Source: Lutjanus erythropterus
Taxonomy: Eukaryota > Chordata > Actinopteri > Lutjaniformes > Lutjanidae
Direction: 5' to 3'
NCBI GenBank assembly: GCA_020091685.1
Contig: CM034609.1
Coordinates: 21,711,204 to 21,775,203, forward strand
DNA: 64,000 nt
In this document: positions 26,287 to 36,547 of the stretch, one piece after another
Position numbering within the stretch: the stretch's first letter is position 1
Layout of the letters: each line of letters starts with the position of its first letter
Position numbers and translations under genes: made by a program
The notes under the pieces: model-generated
The model's input: only the letters and a program-made list of their open reading frames with translations
Told to the model about the DNA's origin: nothing
The model's database searches: none

Positions 26287-27409
26287 ACACCTCAGTTTGC
26301 CCGCTTCTTCCCTGACTCCTGGCTTCCTGCCCCTTCAGCGCTCACTCGCTCCGCACAGGATCACAGCCGTCTGCCAGGCTGCCCTCTTCCTCTCCATTCA
26401 TCCTATTGTCACCACATTGTCCTGCGCCTCCGTCCCTCTGGAGGCTTCAAATCTCGGCAACATCCTCACTGCTTTTTGTACATCTCTATCATTTATTCTC
26501 GCTTGCTTAATTCCTTTCTCTCCCTTTAGTTTCTCTCTGTTTTCCTCTTTTCTCTTATCTGCTCCCTCCTCTACGCTTTTATCTGCTCTTTTTCTATCTC
26601 TTGCCGTATCTCTCCATCTCTCCCTCCCCTGTCTCCACCGCCCATTCATCCTGCTGTATTGTGCGGTGTAGTGTATTGTTGTCTGTGTACAGTAGCCAGC
26701 CTCTGACGTCAGCCGTGGATCCACAGAGAAGACGGTGACCGGCTCAGAAGCGCATTCAAAGCCTTGCTGGCTGGCTTCCTGCGTCTGGCTGACAGACTCG
26801 CTGGCCTCGCTACCCCCTCTGGGAATTTTAATACTCACTAATCGATCACCTTGTGCCAACAGAGGTGATAATGTGGCCAGACCCTAATTATTGTTGCTGT
26901 AAATGAAGAGGTGTTTTGGAGCACTTCATTTTATTCAAGGTTTCTTATCATTCAACCCGCTCCCTTCAGTGATTTTTTTTTTTTTTTACCACCCTATCTC
27001 TCACACTGCCTCTTTTCCTGCTTCTGCGTCTGCCCTGCTCTTCTTTAGCATGTATTTTTTCTCAAAGGCTAATGAAAATTCTGCAGACCTCTGGCACTCT
27101 GAATGAGTGCGTTGGACAGTACATTAATACTGCTCTTAAGAAAAGAGCGATAGAGAGAGGAAGCCAGAGGAAACGGGGGGGAAATGGGGTGGCGGGGTGC
27201 TGCGTAGAGGATAAAGGGGGAAGCGGGAGTGCGCGAATCTGGAAATTCAATTATAACTGTGCCCTGGCAGTAATTCCACTGGTATAAATGGGACGGCAGA
27301 GCAAGAGGAGAGATGGATAGAGATGGATGAAGGATGAGAGGGAAAGAGGCAGAGGAGATAGAAAGTTGAGGAGTAAATGGATCCAAGTTGGCCGAGAAAC
27401 ACGACTACA

Positions 27410-27660
27410 ACATCAGCGTGTGCATCATTATTTTATGATTTTGAAATGCAGCCTCTGCATTGAACTCAGCATTGGATGCGCATGATTTATATTTCACAGC
27501 GCACGGGATGATAATGACATGTTTTCACCCTCACGGATGCAGCCCATTATGCTCATTATTTGAAAGACCGTTTGGCAAGTGTTTCACATGCACACTGTAC
27601 CACTCAACATGCCACCTCAATGGTATAGCCCTGATCTCATTAATGCAGAAACAAGGTAAC
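27410..27660. other. Candidate conserved non-coding element
   Basis: Unique, complex sequence with GCATGATTTATATTTCACAG, TGATAATGACATGTTTTCAC and CATTATGCTCATTATTTGAA. Octamer/POU-like and TAAT words are present, and there is no repeat signature. It is judged by composition only. Confidence 0.3.
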
Positions 27661-28189
27661 GGATCAACCCATGTGCATCCCCTGGGAGGGGCAGGTTAGC
27701 CTTTGATGTTGACTGAAGCACAGAGAGAGTCCTAAGAAGCCAGGGAGATTTCAACACCCTGCCTGCCTGCGTGTCCCAGCTGTCAGTTACAACTGATTTT
27801 CCTCACACAAAGTCCACAATAAAACACAAAACGCACAGTAAACTCATTCTCGTGCATGCCATTTGTCCCATTAGAAGCATGACTATCCAAGAACATAAAT
27901 ACACTACTGTACATTGTGTGCACAGGAGTTCACAATAACAAGCTCATGTCGCAGAACTGCAGAGTCTTGTCTAGACTCGCATTTCTCACCTCCTCCTCTT
28001 CTTCTGTCCAGCTCAATATTCCAATTCAACACTAGTGGAGAGATGCAGGCTTGGATATCAGTCTGTGAGCCATGTTTATTGGAGTGTCTATCTCTGACTC
28101 TACTGCTGTTTGGTTTGCTGCACATTCTGTATCTCTCATATTTATGGGGATTAATGCGGCACCGAAGCCCAGTGTTTTTTGAACTTTCA

Positions 28190-28370
28190 ACCCACAGAAT
28201 CCTGGTTCGACCTATCTCTGTAGTTTGCATGTTTTCCCTGTGCTTGTGTGGGTTTCTTTTGGGTGCTCTGGTTTTCCCTACCGTCAAAAACGTGCATGCT
28301 AAGTCAACTGTCCCCTGCCCAAGGAGCTGGCTTTGAAATGGAGTTTGTCTACAGCTGCCCACTGCTCCTA
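28190..28370 (+). repeat. SINE-like or related dispersed repeat, degraded
   Basis: GGTTCGACC resembles a polymerase III B-box. It is followed by TAGTTTGCATGTTTTCCCTG and GTGTGGGTTTCTTTTGGGTG, then CTCTGGTTTTCCCTACCGTC and a CTGCCCACTGCTCC stretch. This order matches a widespread fish repeat with a conserved TTTGCATGTTCTCC-type core. It has no coding role. The family name is not certain. Confidence 0.5.
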
Positions 28371-29455
28371 GCAGATCCTTTTTGGGCTGACGTCATGATT
28401 ATGTCACGGTGTTAGCTGGAGGCAAAATGAAGGAAAAACTGGAGGCAAACACAGATTTGTAGGTCACATAATCAAGCTAAATTGTAATCTTGTTGTGTTG
28501 TTGGTGCCAGAATGAAAGCAGTCATGGTTTCATTGCATGCCAGGTCCCACTGCTAGACAAAAAAAAAAAAAAAAAGACAACTGTGGTTAAATGTGCTCAG
28601 ACAAAAGCTGGGAGATGTATGAGCTGCAACAAAATAAAACAAAATAAATTCACAAAATGTCAAGAAAGGAAATATTCTTATAGCTATTTTCCTTATTAAC
28701 CAGAAAAATACAATTGATTACTTTCATGGCCTTGTTAACTGTGTAAAACACAGTTCATTTAAACTTGACAGACAGAAACAAAATAAAACTTACCAAAACT
28801 ATCGTGGTCTTTCTCGGTTATAACAATTACTCTGGTTTGGTTGAAATAAATCCTTAATTTTAAAGCATTAAACGTGAAAACAGTCCTGCTCTATGGGCTG
28901 TTTCACTCTCACTCATCCTCCTGGCTCAGCACACTGTCCTCCAGCCAACGGCATTGTCCAGAGCCAGAGCAGCGCAGAGCAGCGCCTGTCACTCCACACG
29001 CCATTGAATAAGCAAAATAAAATGACAAAAATCATCGGTGAAGGACTCAGCTAATTATCAATATATTCATCCAATCTCCCAACTCTATGGCTTTGTAGAA
29101 AGATGGTCGGGTCGGCCTGTCTGTTACCATTGCAGTCCTGGAGAGTAAATATGTGTGATGATAAGATTGATATGCCACAGTTAAGTTGACCTTTGAACCT
29201 TTCGATTTAGACTCTTCAAGGGAGGACATCAGTTAGTGAATACTTTATGTGCAGTGTGTGCAGGGTAGGTGTGTGCCATTTCTAGTACAGTCATTGTTTG
29301 ATGTCTACCACCTGCAGGGTGCATTGAAATTGCGTTGTTCCAACACGACTGTAATAAAACAAATTGATGAAAATGATCGATGAGATTAAGGACAGCAGCT
29401 TTGAGTCCCCTGAATTTGCTCCAGCTACCCCCGTGTACAAACTCATTAAAGGAGT

Positions 29456-29718
29456 CATAAAGGCAACTAATGAAAATCATGACCGGTATCATTACAAGCC
29501 CACTGGTGTCCTCTCGCCTTTCTCCTCTGTGAGCGAGAGAATAAAGGCAGCTAAATTAATGTTCGCACCAATAATGTTACAAAACCACTGCTGTCCTTTA
29601 AGTAGTATCTGTTCTCCTCTGTGTGTAAAGCCAACTAAATTAAAGTTCAGGCCAATATTGTTACATAACCATTTACACTCTGCCTCTTTGTTCCTCTGTG
29701 TGCTTCTGTCATTTTCAG
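29456..29718 (+). repeat. Three degenerate ~85-bp tandem copies ending at an exon acceptor
   Basis: Three stretches follow the same order. Each opens with ATAAAGGCARCTAA-type sequence (29456, about 29541, about 29627) and continues with CAATATTGTTACATAACCA-type sequence. Each then has a TCTCCTCTGTG or TTCCTCTGTG motif (about 29520, 29608 and 29691). The third copy's CT-rich tail, TTCTGTCATTTTCAG, is the functional acceptor of the exon at 29719. Copies are moderately diverged, so the duplication is not recent. Confidence 0.65.
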
Positions 29719-29862
29719 GATGACAACTCCATGTTCTTTCAGTTCGGCCCCTCCATCGAGCAGCAGGCTTCAGTCATACTAAACATCATGGAGGAATACG
29801 ACTGGTACATCTTCTCCATCGTCACCACGTACTACCCAGGTTACCAGGATTTTGTCACCAAG
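29719..29862 (+). CDS. grin2b: GluN2B NMDA receptor subunit, internal exon (amino-terminal domain, R1 lobe)
   Basis: This 144-nt exon is preceded by a TTTTCAG acceptor and followed by an AAG/gtaacc donor, and it keeps phase 0 at both ends. It encodes 48 residues starting [16 protein letters not shown] and ending in GYQDFVTK, equivalent to human GluN2B residues 138-185. This is part of the extracellular clamshell amino-terminal domain (ATD), which binds allosteric modulators such as zinc, ifenprodil-type ligands and polyamines in GluN2B. The run [14 protein letters not shown] is GluN2B-like; GluN2A has a clearly different version. The human exon starts at the same place (codon 138) but continues for about 600 nt, whereas here it stops after Lys185. 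The position of human Phe176 is Tyr. The exon with the signal peptide and residues 1-137 is not in the window. Gene family assignment is very secure; 2B rather than another GluN2 is secure; the fish a/b copy is unknown. Confidence 0.95.
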
Positions 29863-30597
29863 GTAACCACACTCAGACGAGACGACATGGACAAATATAA
29901 TCAGGATGTAAAGGAAAGATGGCACAGAACAGTTGAATTTGATCTCATCTCTGTAGAAATATTCCAGCCCTTTACTAGGAAATTTAGTGCCTAAATAAAC
30001 AAACTTTCTAATAATCCCAATTTAGAGGATTTTCATCAACCCTTATATAATGTTAAAACTATGTCACAGTGGTGCTCAATGTGACACCTTCCTCATACAA
30101 TAAAGCAAAAATAACTGTGGAAGAAGAGTTAAAGAAGTATTTATGAAATTCATGGAGAATCCTTGATAATTAAAGCTACTGTGTCGAGGCCCCTGTGGAC
30201 AAAAGCAACGTTTTTTTCATTATAACGACAGAATATTACTTAAAAAATTAAATTATCTCAAGAAAAAATCTCCTACTGCTTCATTTTACTGGCTAATGTA
30301 ATACTCACTGTAACTTTGCCTGGGAAAATGTAAACACATGCTCGTTTCATCTGAGAAATAGTTGATCTTCTCCTGCATGGTCTCGTTTGCTTATGTAGGT
30401 CATATAAAGCCATCAGTATTAACTTGAAACTGTTTCATAGCCAGTTATTCATTCGTTGAATGAATGAATGAACAAATGAAAAAAAAAAGTTAACTCTTTA
30501 TAGAGTTATCAAACTGAGACTGTTTCATAACCAGTAGCAGTAGCTTTAAGCGAACTACTGTCTTATGTTCAGCCTCTTCTTCCTCTGTGTCGTCCAG
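29863..30597 (+). other. Short intron interrupting the mammalian ~600-bp ATD exon
   Basis: This 735-bp phase-0 intron lies between codons equivalent to human Lys185 and Ile186, with donor gtaacc and acceptor tcgtccag. It is AT-rich. It contains a direct repeat of a 21-bp motif of the form TGARACTGTTTCATARCCAGT at 30425-30445 and 30515-30535. Mammalian GRIN2A and GRIN2B, as I recall their structures, have no intron at this point. Confidence 0.9.
30425..30535 (+). repeat. Direct repeat of a 21-bp motif, 90 bp apart
   Basis: TGAAACTGTTTCATAGCCAG at 30425 and TGAGACTGTTTCATAACCAG at 30515 differ at two positions. The spacing of 90 bp is close to the unit length of the tandem copies at 29456-29718. 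Confidence 0.6.
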
Positions 30598-30868
30598 ATA
30601 CGCAGCACCATCGAGAACAGCTTTGTGGGCTGGGAACTGGAGGAAGTGCTACTGCTTGACATGTCCGTAGATGACGGAGATTCAAAGATCCAAAACCAAC
30701 TGAAGAAGCTCCAGAGCCCCGTCATTCTACTCTACTGCACAAAGGAAGAGGCCAACACCATCTTCGAGGTGGCCCACTCTGTCGGGATCACTGGCTACGG
30801 CTACACATGGATAGTTCCCTCGCTGGTGGCTGGAGACACTATTGTAGTGCCTGCAGAGTTCCCCACAG
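30598..30868 (+). CDS. grin2b: GluN2B NMDA receptor subunit, internal exon (amino-terminal domain, R1/R2 lobes)
   Basis: This 271-nt exon follows a TCGTCCAG acceptor and ends ACAG/gtagga. It starts in phase 0 and ends in phase 1 inside a Gly codon. It encodes [20 protein letters not shown] onward to PAEFPTG, equivalent to human GluN2B residues 186-276. Only scattered substitutions separate it from my recollection of the mammalian protein. The segments [13 protein letters not shown] and [16 protein letters not shown] are intact. Residues corresponding to Met207, Tyr231 and Glu236, described around the ifenprodil site in human GluN2B, are retained. The preceding intron is only 735 bp and the following one is 10.9 kb. 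In mammals this sequence is continuous with its neighbours in one exon, so both flanking introns are additional here. It was read on the + strand, in frame with the exon before it. Confidence 0.96.
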
Positions 30869-32416
30869 GTAGGAAATCTGCTATAGCGGGGGTGCTCAAA
30901 CACAAGTAGTGTTTCCACTGTGTCACAGGTCAGGAGGTTTGGATTAAGCAAGTCATAATCAGTGTTGGGTAACATTATTTTTAAAAGTAACTTGTTACAT
31001 TACAAGATTATTGCCAGAGTTGGGCGATGTGTCTCAGCTGAGAGATGTGTGCAAGCGGCGAATTACATTACAGCTATTACATACACATAGAAATAATAAA
31101 TAAACTCACACTCAGAGTGTCAAGAAATTAAATATGTTCACACCTAGTTTCCCGTTTAAACAGAGAAATACAACCCCGTACCTTCTGAATTTACAGCGTG
31201 AAAAGAGTGCAAAGAGTCTAACTCTGCAGGCTGTTGTTGTCTCATTCATCACCCCGCTCAGAGCAGTCATGGTCCGGCTGAGTGGGTGTGTACTGTGCCG
31301 CTGGATGAGAGTGCGATGCGGAGCAGCAGGTGTCAATCTGCGGACCATAACTTAAGCAAAATAAAATGACAAATATCTCCCCAAAAACCAAACCCTACCG
31401 CTTATCGAGGTGTGGTGATATTCAAATGTAACTGGTCATTGAAATTATGCATTTTAATTTGAGTTTTTTTTATTTATATGTTATCTTCAGCACATTTAGA
31501 CTTAAAAATAACTATTATTAAAAAATAAATTAGTGTAATCTAACCATTTGGTAGTACCACTGCACAGTAAAGGTATATATAATGATACAGTAATTGTTCT
31601 GTAAATTCAATTAAGAAATTTAAAACAATCATACCATACCGTACTTCATCCCATTTGTTTATTTTCCTCTTTTAGTTGGAATTTTCATACAAACAAAAAC
31701 TGCCTCACATGAGACAGCACTTGAGTTAAAAACAAAAGACTCAAAACAGTAAAACATGAAAAATGGAAGGTATAACATTCTAAAAAGAACAATAATTTCA
31801 AGTGGTACAGGTTTAAAGAAATGCCAGCCTGGTTGGCATCAGATGCCTCCTGCTCTGTATTTTCAATTTCACTCGTCGCTCTCTTCCTCTAGAGGTGCGT
31901 TACCACCACCAACTGTTGCTCTCATGTCACATGAGAATGTGGTAAACTGTCCTGCTGCCTGGATCACACAGCCCGCTGCTTGAGAATCTGGCCTGCAGTG
32001 CATAATGTTTCAACATGCAACTTATGAACCAGTTATCTTCTCAAAACACGTGTCTACATACAAACTATGAAAGTGCACAGGCTTTTCAAGTCTTGCAGAC
32101 TCACCCAACCAATGTTCTCACTGGTTTACTCATTTATAACACGGGAGAACTTTTTCAAAAGGTGTGTTGGATAGTGGGTTCCTCCCCACAGACACACTAG
32201 TCTGGATGTAGTTGGAGTATTGGCTCCAAAAAGTTTTGATCATTGGGAATTTGTCCAATACATCCATCTCGAGTCCCAGCTTGAGATACTCAGTGTCTGC
32301 AGAGACTGTAGACTGTGTCTCTCCTCTGTCTCAAATGGAAAAAAGTCACTCTCACAGTCTCCTCCGGTGACAGATGCAGGCGGTGGTACTTCTTGCAGCA
32401 GTGGAATGGTAAAATA

Positions 32417-32648
32417 CACTTTTTCACATTCGCCATATTGATATGAAACAGTAGCGTAAACACAGATGTTACCAGTAATACTAATTTAAGTCCTGTTCCA
32501 TTTCGTATCGCAGAGCCTTTCCAGTGGGTTAACATGCACAATAGCAGCACCCTGACTCTGTTTGACCTGAATGGAATGGGACCTTAATTAGTATCATTGT
32601 TAAAACCTCTGTTACTCTTTCATATCAATATGCCTGCTGTGAAAAAGA
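32417..32648. mobile_element. Near-palindromic MITE-like element (CACTTTTTCACA termini)
   Basis: The start, CACTTTTTCACATTCGCCAT followed by ATTGATATGAAA, mirrors the end, TTTCATATCAATATGCCTGC followed by TGTGAAAAAG. The inverted arms run through TACTAATTTAAG on one side and CTTAATTAGTATC on the other. The middle reads CCAGTGGGTTAACATGCACA. The whole element could fold into one long hairpin. A shortened relative lies at 61111-61287. Confidence 0.75.
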
Positions 32649-33099
32649 AATATTGTAACAGCAACAGATTGTGTTTTTTATAAAAACTTAACTAAGTAAC
32701 TGAGTACTTGAATTGAAGAAAAGTAAGATGTTACATTGCTTGTTACAACAAAAATGTAATCAGAGTACTTAAACCAGTACTTGGGCAACCAGTTTTTAAA
32801 CTTTGGCACAAAAGGTTTGATGACCAGGCAGACATACTGATATACATGTACATTGGAAAGTTTGCTATGTTTGAAAATGCCGACCCACTACCCAGCTCTG
32901 CTTGTAGTGTGATGATGTTTTCAGATGAGTTCAGTTTTGTGGTTCTTAATCAGGCAAGTTGGTTAAAAATGGGCTTGTCAGGTGTTGTAGTTGCTTTTTA
33001 CTGTTCTTCACCGTGGCCAAAATGTTTTGCTGATAGTAAAGCACACTGGTCTTGTGCTTCTCTCAGGTATGATGAATAAGTATATCCCAGTCTACACAT

Positions 33100-33150
33100 C
33101 TTTAAAGGACCAGTGTGTAGGATTTATTAGCATCCTGTGGTCAGTTAGTA
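33100..33150 (+). repeat. Terminal fragment of a dispersed fish repeat
   Basis: TTAAAGGACCAGTGTGTAGG ATTTA-type sequence at this point is the end of a repeat I recognise from fish genomes. The rest of the element is not clearly present. Confidence 0.4.
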
Positions 33151-33415
33151 GGTGAGTTCTGCCTGTCATGTGAAAAGCATGAAGGTCAGCATCTAGAGCC
33201 AGTGTTTGGCTTGTAAATGCAACAATTACATGACATGCAGCGTTTCATTGATGTTTATCAGAAGTGCATTAAAAGTACTTTGAATGCATGGTTATCATCA
33301 GGGTAAATCCGGAAAAAGTAGTGTAACAGTAGCATGAGTAAAGAGGAGTCAGAGTCAGCAAAATTACTGAATAATGTCAGGTTCATAGCAATTTTTTATC
33401 ATTTCACATTTTTAT

Positions 33416-34081
33416 TTTAAAGGGACAGAAAATCCAGATTTCATATTTTTACTCTTGCCTGTAGAGCTCATTATACATCTAGATTGTTTTGGTGTGAGAT
33501 GCAAAGTTGTGGAGATACTGGATGTAGAGATGATCAAATATAATGGGACTAGATAGCACTCGATTTGTGGAGCTCAAAATGACAAAAATACGTTTGAAAA
33601 ACTGAACAGCAATGTCTCTGTCCTGAAAACATGAACTGGTTACTCAATAAGATAAATGAGAGGTTATAGCTCAGCCAAGGAGGACGTCAATGATGTTTGC
33701 ATTCTGTGGCGTCACAAGCACAAACCTCACACTTGATTCTGCGTAGTGATACGGTTGGTGGATGTAGTTTGGTAAAAAAGAAAATAGTTCCCACAGAAAA
33801 CTGCTCACAACAAGGTCTGTGGATTATCTTGAGTAACCGGGTCATGATTTCTGGAAAGAGACACCGGTGTTGGATTTTTCAATTGTGTTTTTTTGGCTCT
33901 TTGAGCACCGCAAGCTGAGTGCCATCTGGTTCCATTAAATTTGAGAGACGGCAGACATCTCTGCAGCCGATATCTCCAAAACTCTGCAACACATACCAGA
34001 GTAAAATAGATGGATAAATAGCGCTAAAGGTGAGAGACAAAATATGTATTTTTGATATGGGGGGGGCATTGTCCCTTAAAG
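33416..34081. mobile_element. Long inverted-repeat element (AAAGGGACA termini), full copy
   Basis: The termini TTTAAAGGGACAG and TTGTCCCTTAAA are inverted. The two halves are also reverse complements over about 200 bp. For example, AACAGCAATGTCTCTGTCCT in the left half pairs with AGAGACACCGGTGTTGG in the right half, and AACTGGTTACTCAA pairs with TTGAGTAACCGGGTC. A unique core at about 33660-33785 includes CAGCCAAGGAGGACGTC. Half-copies occur at 24570-24752 and 62258-62535. Confidence 0.75.
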
Positions 34082-36269
34082 TTTGCTAACATTAGCTAAT
34101 ATTTGCCACCATAAGCCACTAGTCATACCAGACCAAGTGAGTCTGTAACTCATCAGTGTACCAGAGCAATGTTCTGTTTTATTTTTTTAAGAATGCACCT
34201 GAGTTTTGTGGTCTTTATTTTTGCGATATTCATCATCAGCTAATGAAGACTGTGAGATGCAATTAAACATTTTCGAAAAGGCTAAGTGGACCTTATTTTG
34301 TCAAAAGGTCAGGAATGAGATTTCACACTCAAGAAAATGTTGATTCTGCCACTGAGGATGAAGTCTGTGGTTACAGCGCTAACAGCATGTACGCAGAGCC
34401 TGGAAGCAGCAATGTCATGTTTCTCTCTTGCCGTACTACATAATAGGGTGATGTTAGCCTGCTGTATAGTAATCTAATACTATTCCCTAAAAGTGATGCA
34501 ATGCTGAAGTGTTTTACTTTGGGCATCATAATGCTGAAAAGCTAAAATGTCAATAACTGCTCATGAAAAGAAAAACATGTATCCTCATACAAAAGGTGAC
34601 AATATCCAAGTACTTGACAAAACAGACTGAGCCTTTGAAATGTTAGATTTCTTTTTTTTTTTTCAGTTAGCTATTTTGATTTTTTTCCTGCAAGACAAGA
34701 AACAAACTGACCTTTTCCGATAAGAAGTGAGGGGGTGTTTCTCCCCGCCCTCCACCCCCTACAACACCACTGGAGGTCATTCTAACCTTTGAAGGTCAAA
34801 TGTGGAACCAAAGTGACATCTAAGTTGGGGGGTGCATCAACCACACAACCTGCTCACGCAATCTGTCAGGCACACCTGTCAGACTGCCTCATGTAACTCT
34901 GCTCTCACTTCTTGGGGGTGGACAGGCAGTTTTAGAAAGGCCAGCTCTCAGTGGGAATCAAACCTTTAACCGTTAGCGGTGTTGCCGCCACGAGAACTGA
35001 TGGAACTTTCCACGACTTCAGTCTGTTTTTATTCTCTGTAGGACCGTAAAGCTCAGGGCAGGTAGTATATTTACGGTGGACATATGAGCCTGATAATTTG
35101 TTGGTGTTTGGCTTGTTGATTTACAGTGAAGGGGAGATATTACACTGCTGCCTGTCCTCAGCAGTTTCTGGGAAATGGTTGCCAGGCGGAACCTGGGATC
35201 GTTGTGCCGTTCAAGCACCGTAACTCAAACTTTTTACCTCTGCTCCCGTATTGGCACCCATGGATGATTTACTCTAAATGGGAGTTAGGGGTGTGTTTGC
35301 GAGCCCGTGTGTGTGCTATTTTGTGTAATGTCAGTGTGCATTTGTCTGTGAAATGTGCGATTGGTTCATGGTTTAATTTGCATGCGAAAATAATGGGTGA
35401 GTGTAATCAAATGGGTTGTGTGTTTGTGCTTCTGTGTGTACCTCATAGCAGAGGGCCAGAGTGTTTACTTGTAAGCCAGGGTGAACAAAGCTATGGTTGT
35501 GTGTGTGTGTGCATGCGTGCGTGTTTGTATCAGTTTGTCTGTTCTAAATTGGGGTTCCACTCTATAAAGTTTGATATATCACCGTATCATTTATGTAAAT
35601 CACACAACAACTTCCCTCTTGATTTATGTTGCCACAGAGATAATCGTGACTCGCTCATGTACTGCCTGGATGATTACAAAGTGGAGCTGGCGGAGGCTGC
35701 GTTGATGGACACACACAAACCTCGTTCAGTTAATATTGACTTATCATGGGATTAATCATATGTGACATAATGACAGATAGTAAGCTAAATGTCATTCACT
35801 CATTTAACGCACGATAGATAGGATACAGTACCTATAGCCTAACATAAACAACAAAATGACAGATATTGGATAGCGTAGATCATTTTGTTTAAGTTAAAAT
35901 AAAATGTCTTATGTATTTATGGAAATATATTTATTGTAAAATATGATGCTGCATGGCAGTATGCATGGAAATCATGTTGAATATACAGTAAGTCAGTATG
36001 CGGATGGCTGACTGCAGGATCTGTGTTCGTCGATGTTGTCCGCTGCCAGGAAGATAAACATGATGATTGGATGTAAGTTAACAGCTTCAGCAGTGACCTG
36101 CACTGAACCAACCCTTACCAACTTAATAACATGTGACTAAAGCATCTGAAGGACTCTTAATTCATTGGTTTTTCAGTTTTGTTATTGCATTTTGCATTTG
36201 CTTCTCCATCCTGACCAAAGCATTTTTTGCCAAGACAACATATTTTAACAGAATACTGGGCTGATATTC

Positions 36270-36547
36270 AAGGGATAGTTCACTCCAAAATTAAAATACA
36301 ATAATTATCTACTCACCCTCATGCCAATTGAACGTCGGCATGTATTACATGTTTGTTTCCAGTTGTTTTTTTACTTTCAAAAACTGGTCACCATTCACTT
36401 CCATTGTTTGGGAAATTCTACAACGCTGCTTTCCTGTGAAACTCCAGCAGTGTTTTGTGGACTAATCAGCTAAACCCGACCTTCAATCAGCATGAGGGTC
36501 AGGAGATAATGAGTGAATTTTCATTTTTGGGTGAACGATCCCTTTAA
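36270..36547. mobile_element. MITE-like element with ~54-bp terminal inverted repeats (AAGGGATAGTTCACCC family)
   Basis: The left end AAGGGATAGTTCACTCCAAA and right end TTTTGGGTGAACGATCCCTT are inverted repeats. The match extends inward to CTCACCCTCATG on the left and CATGAGGGTCAGG on the right, about 54 bp per arm. There is no open frame of interest. It is relatively well preserved compared with the copy at 11597-11836. Confidence 0.75.

Larger units (their letters stand above)
1..29718 (+). other. Intron of grin2b (3' part), no coding exon seen
   Basis: Nothing in this stretch resembles the GluN2B exon for residues 1-137 or any other recognisable protein. The longer open frames fall in GT/CA, CT/GA or poly-T tracts, which read open by composition. 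The stretch therefore appears to be the 3' part of a large intron, as this intron is in other GRIN2 genes. It holds the microsatellites, inverted-repeat elements, LINE fragments, minisatellite and CNE-like blocks listed separately. Between those I see only unremarkable AT-rich sequence. A distant non-coding or antisense gene cannot be excluded from sequence reading alone. Confidence 0.8.

Noticed and set aside
29456-29718. Regular ~85-bp spacing considered as a CRISPR-like array.
   Set aside because: The copies are degenerate along their whole length with no constant-repeat/variable-spacer structure, and the genome is vertebrate.
29364-29723. Open frame leading up to the first exon (MIDEIKDSSFESPEF).
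   Set aside because: It is within the tandem-repeat region and ends four bases into the true exon in a different frame. GluN2 proteins have no such sequence.
35126-35755. 209-codon open frame beginning MKGRYYTAACPQQFLG.
   Set aside because: The frame crosses GT-rich sequence and has no recognisable domain. It sits deep in an intron with no supporting splice sites or codon pattern.
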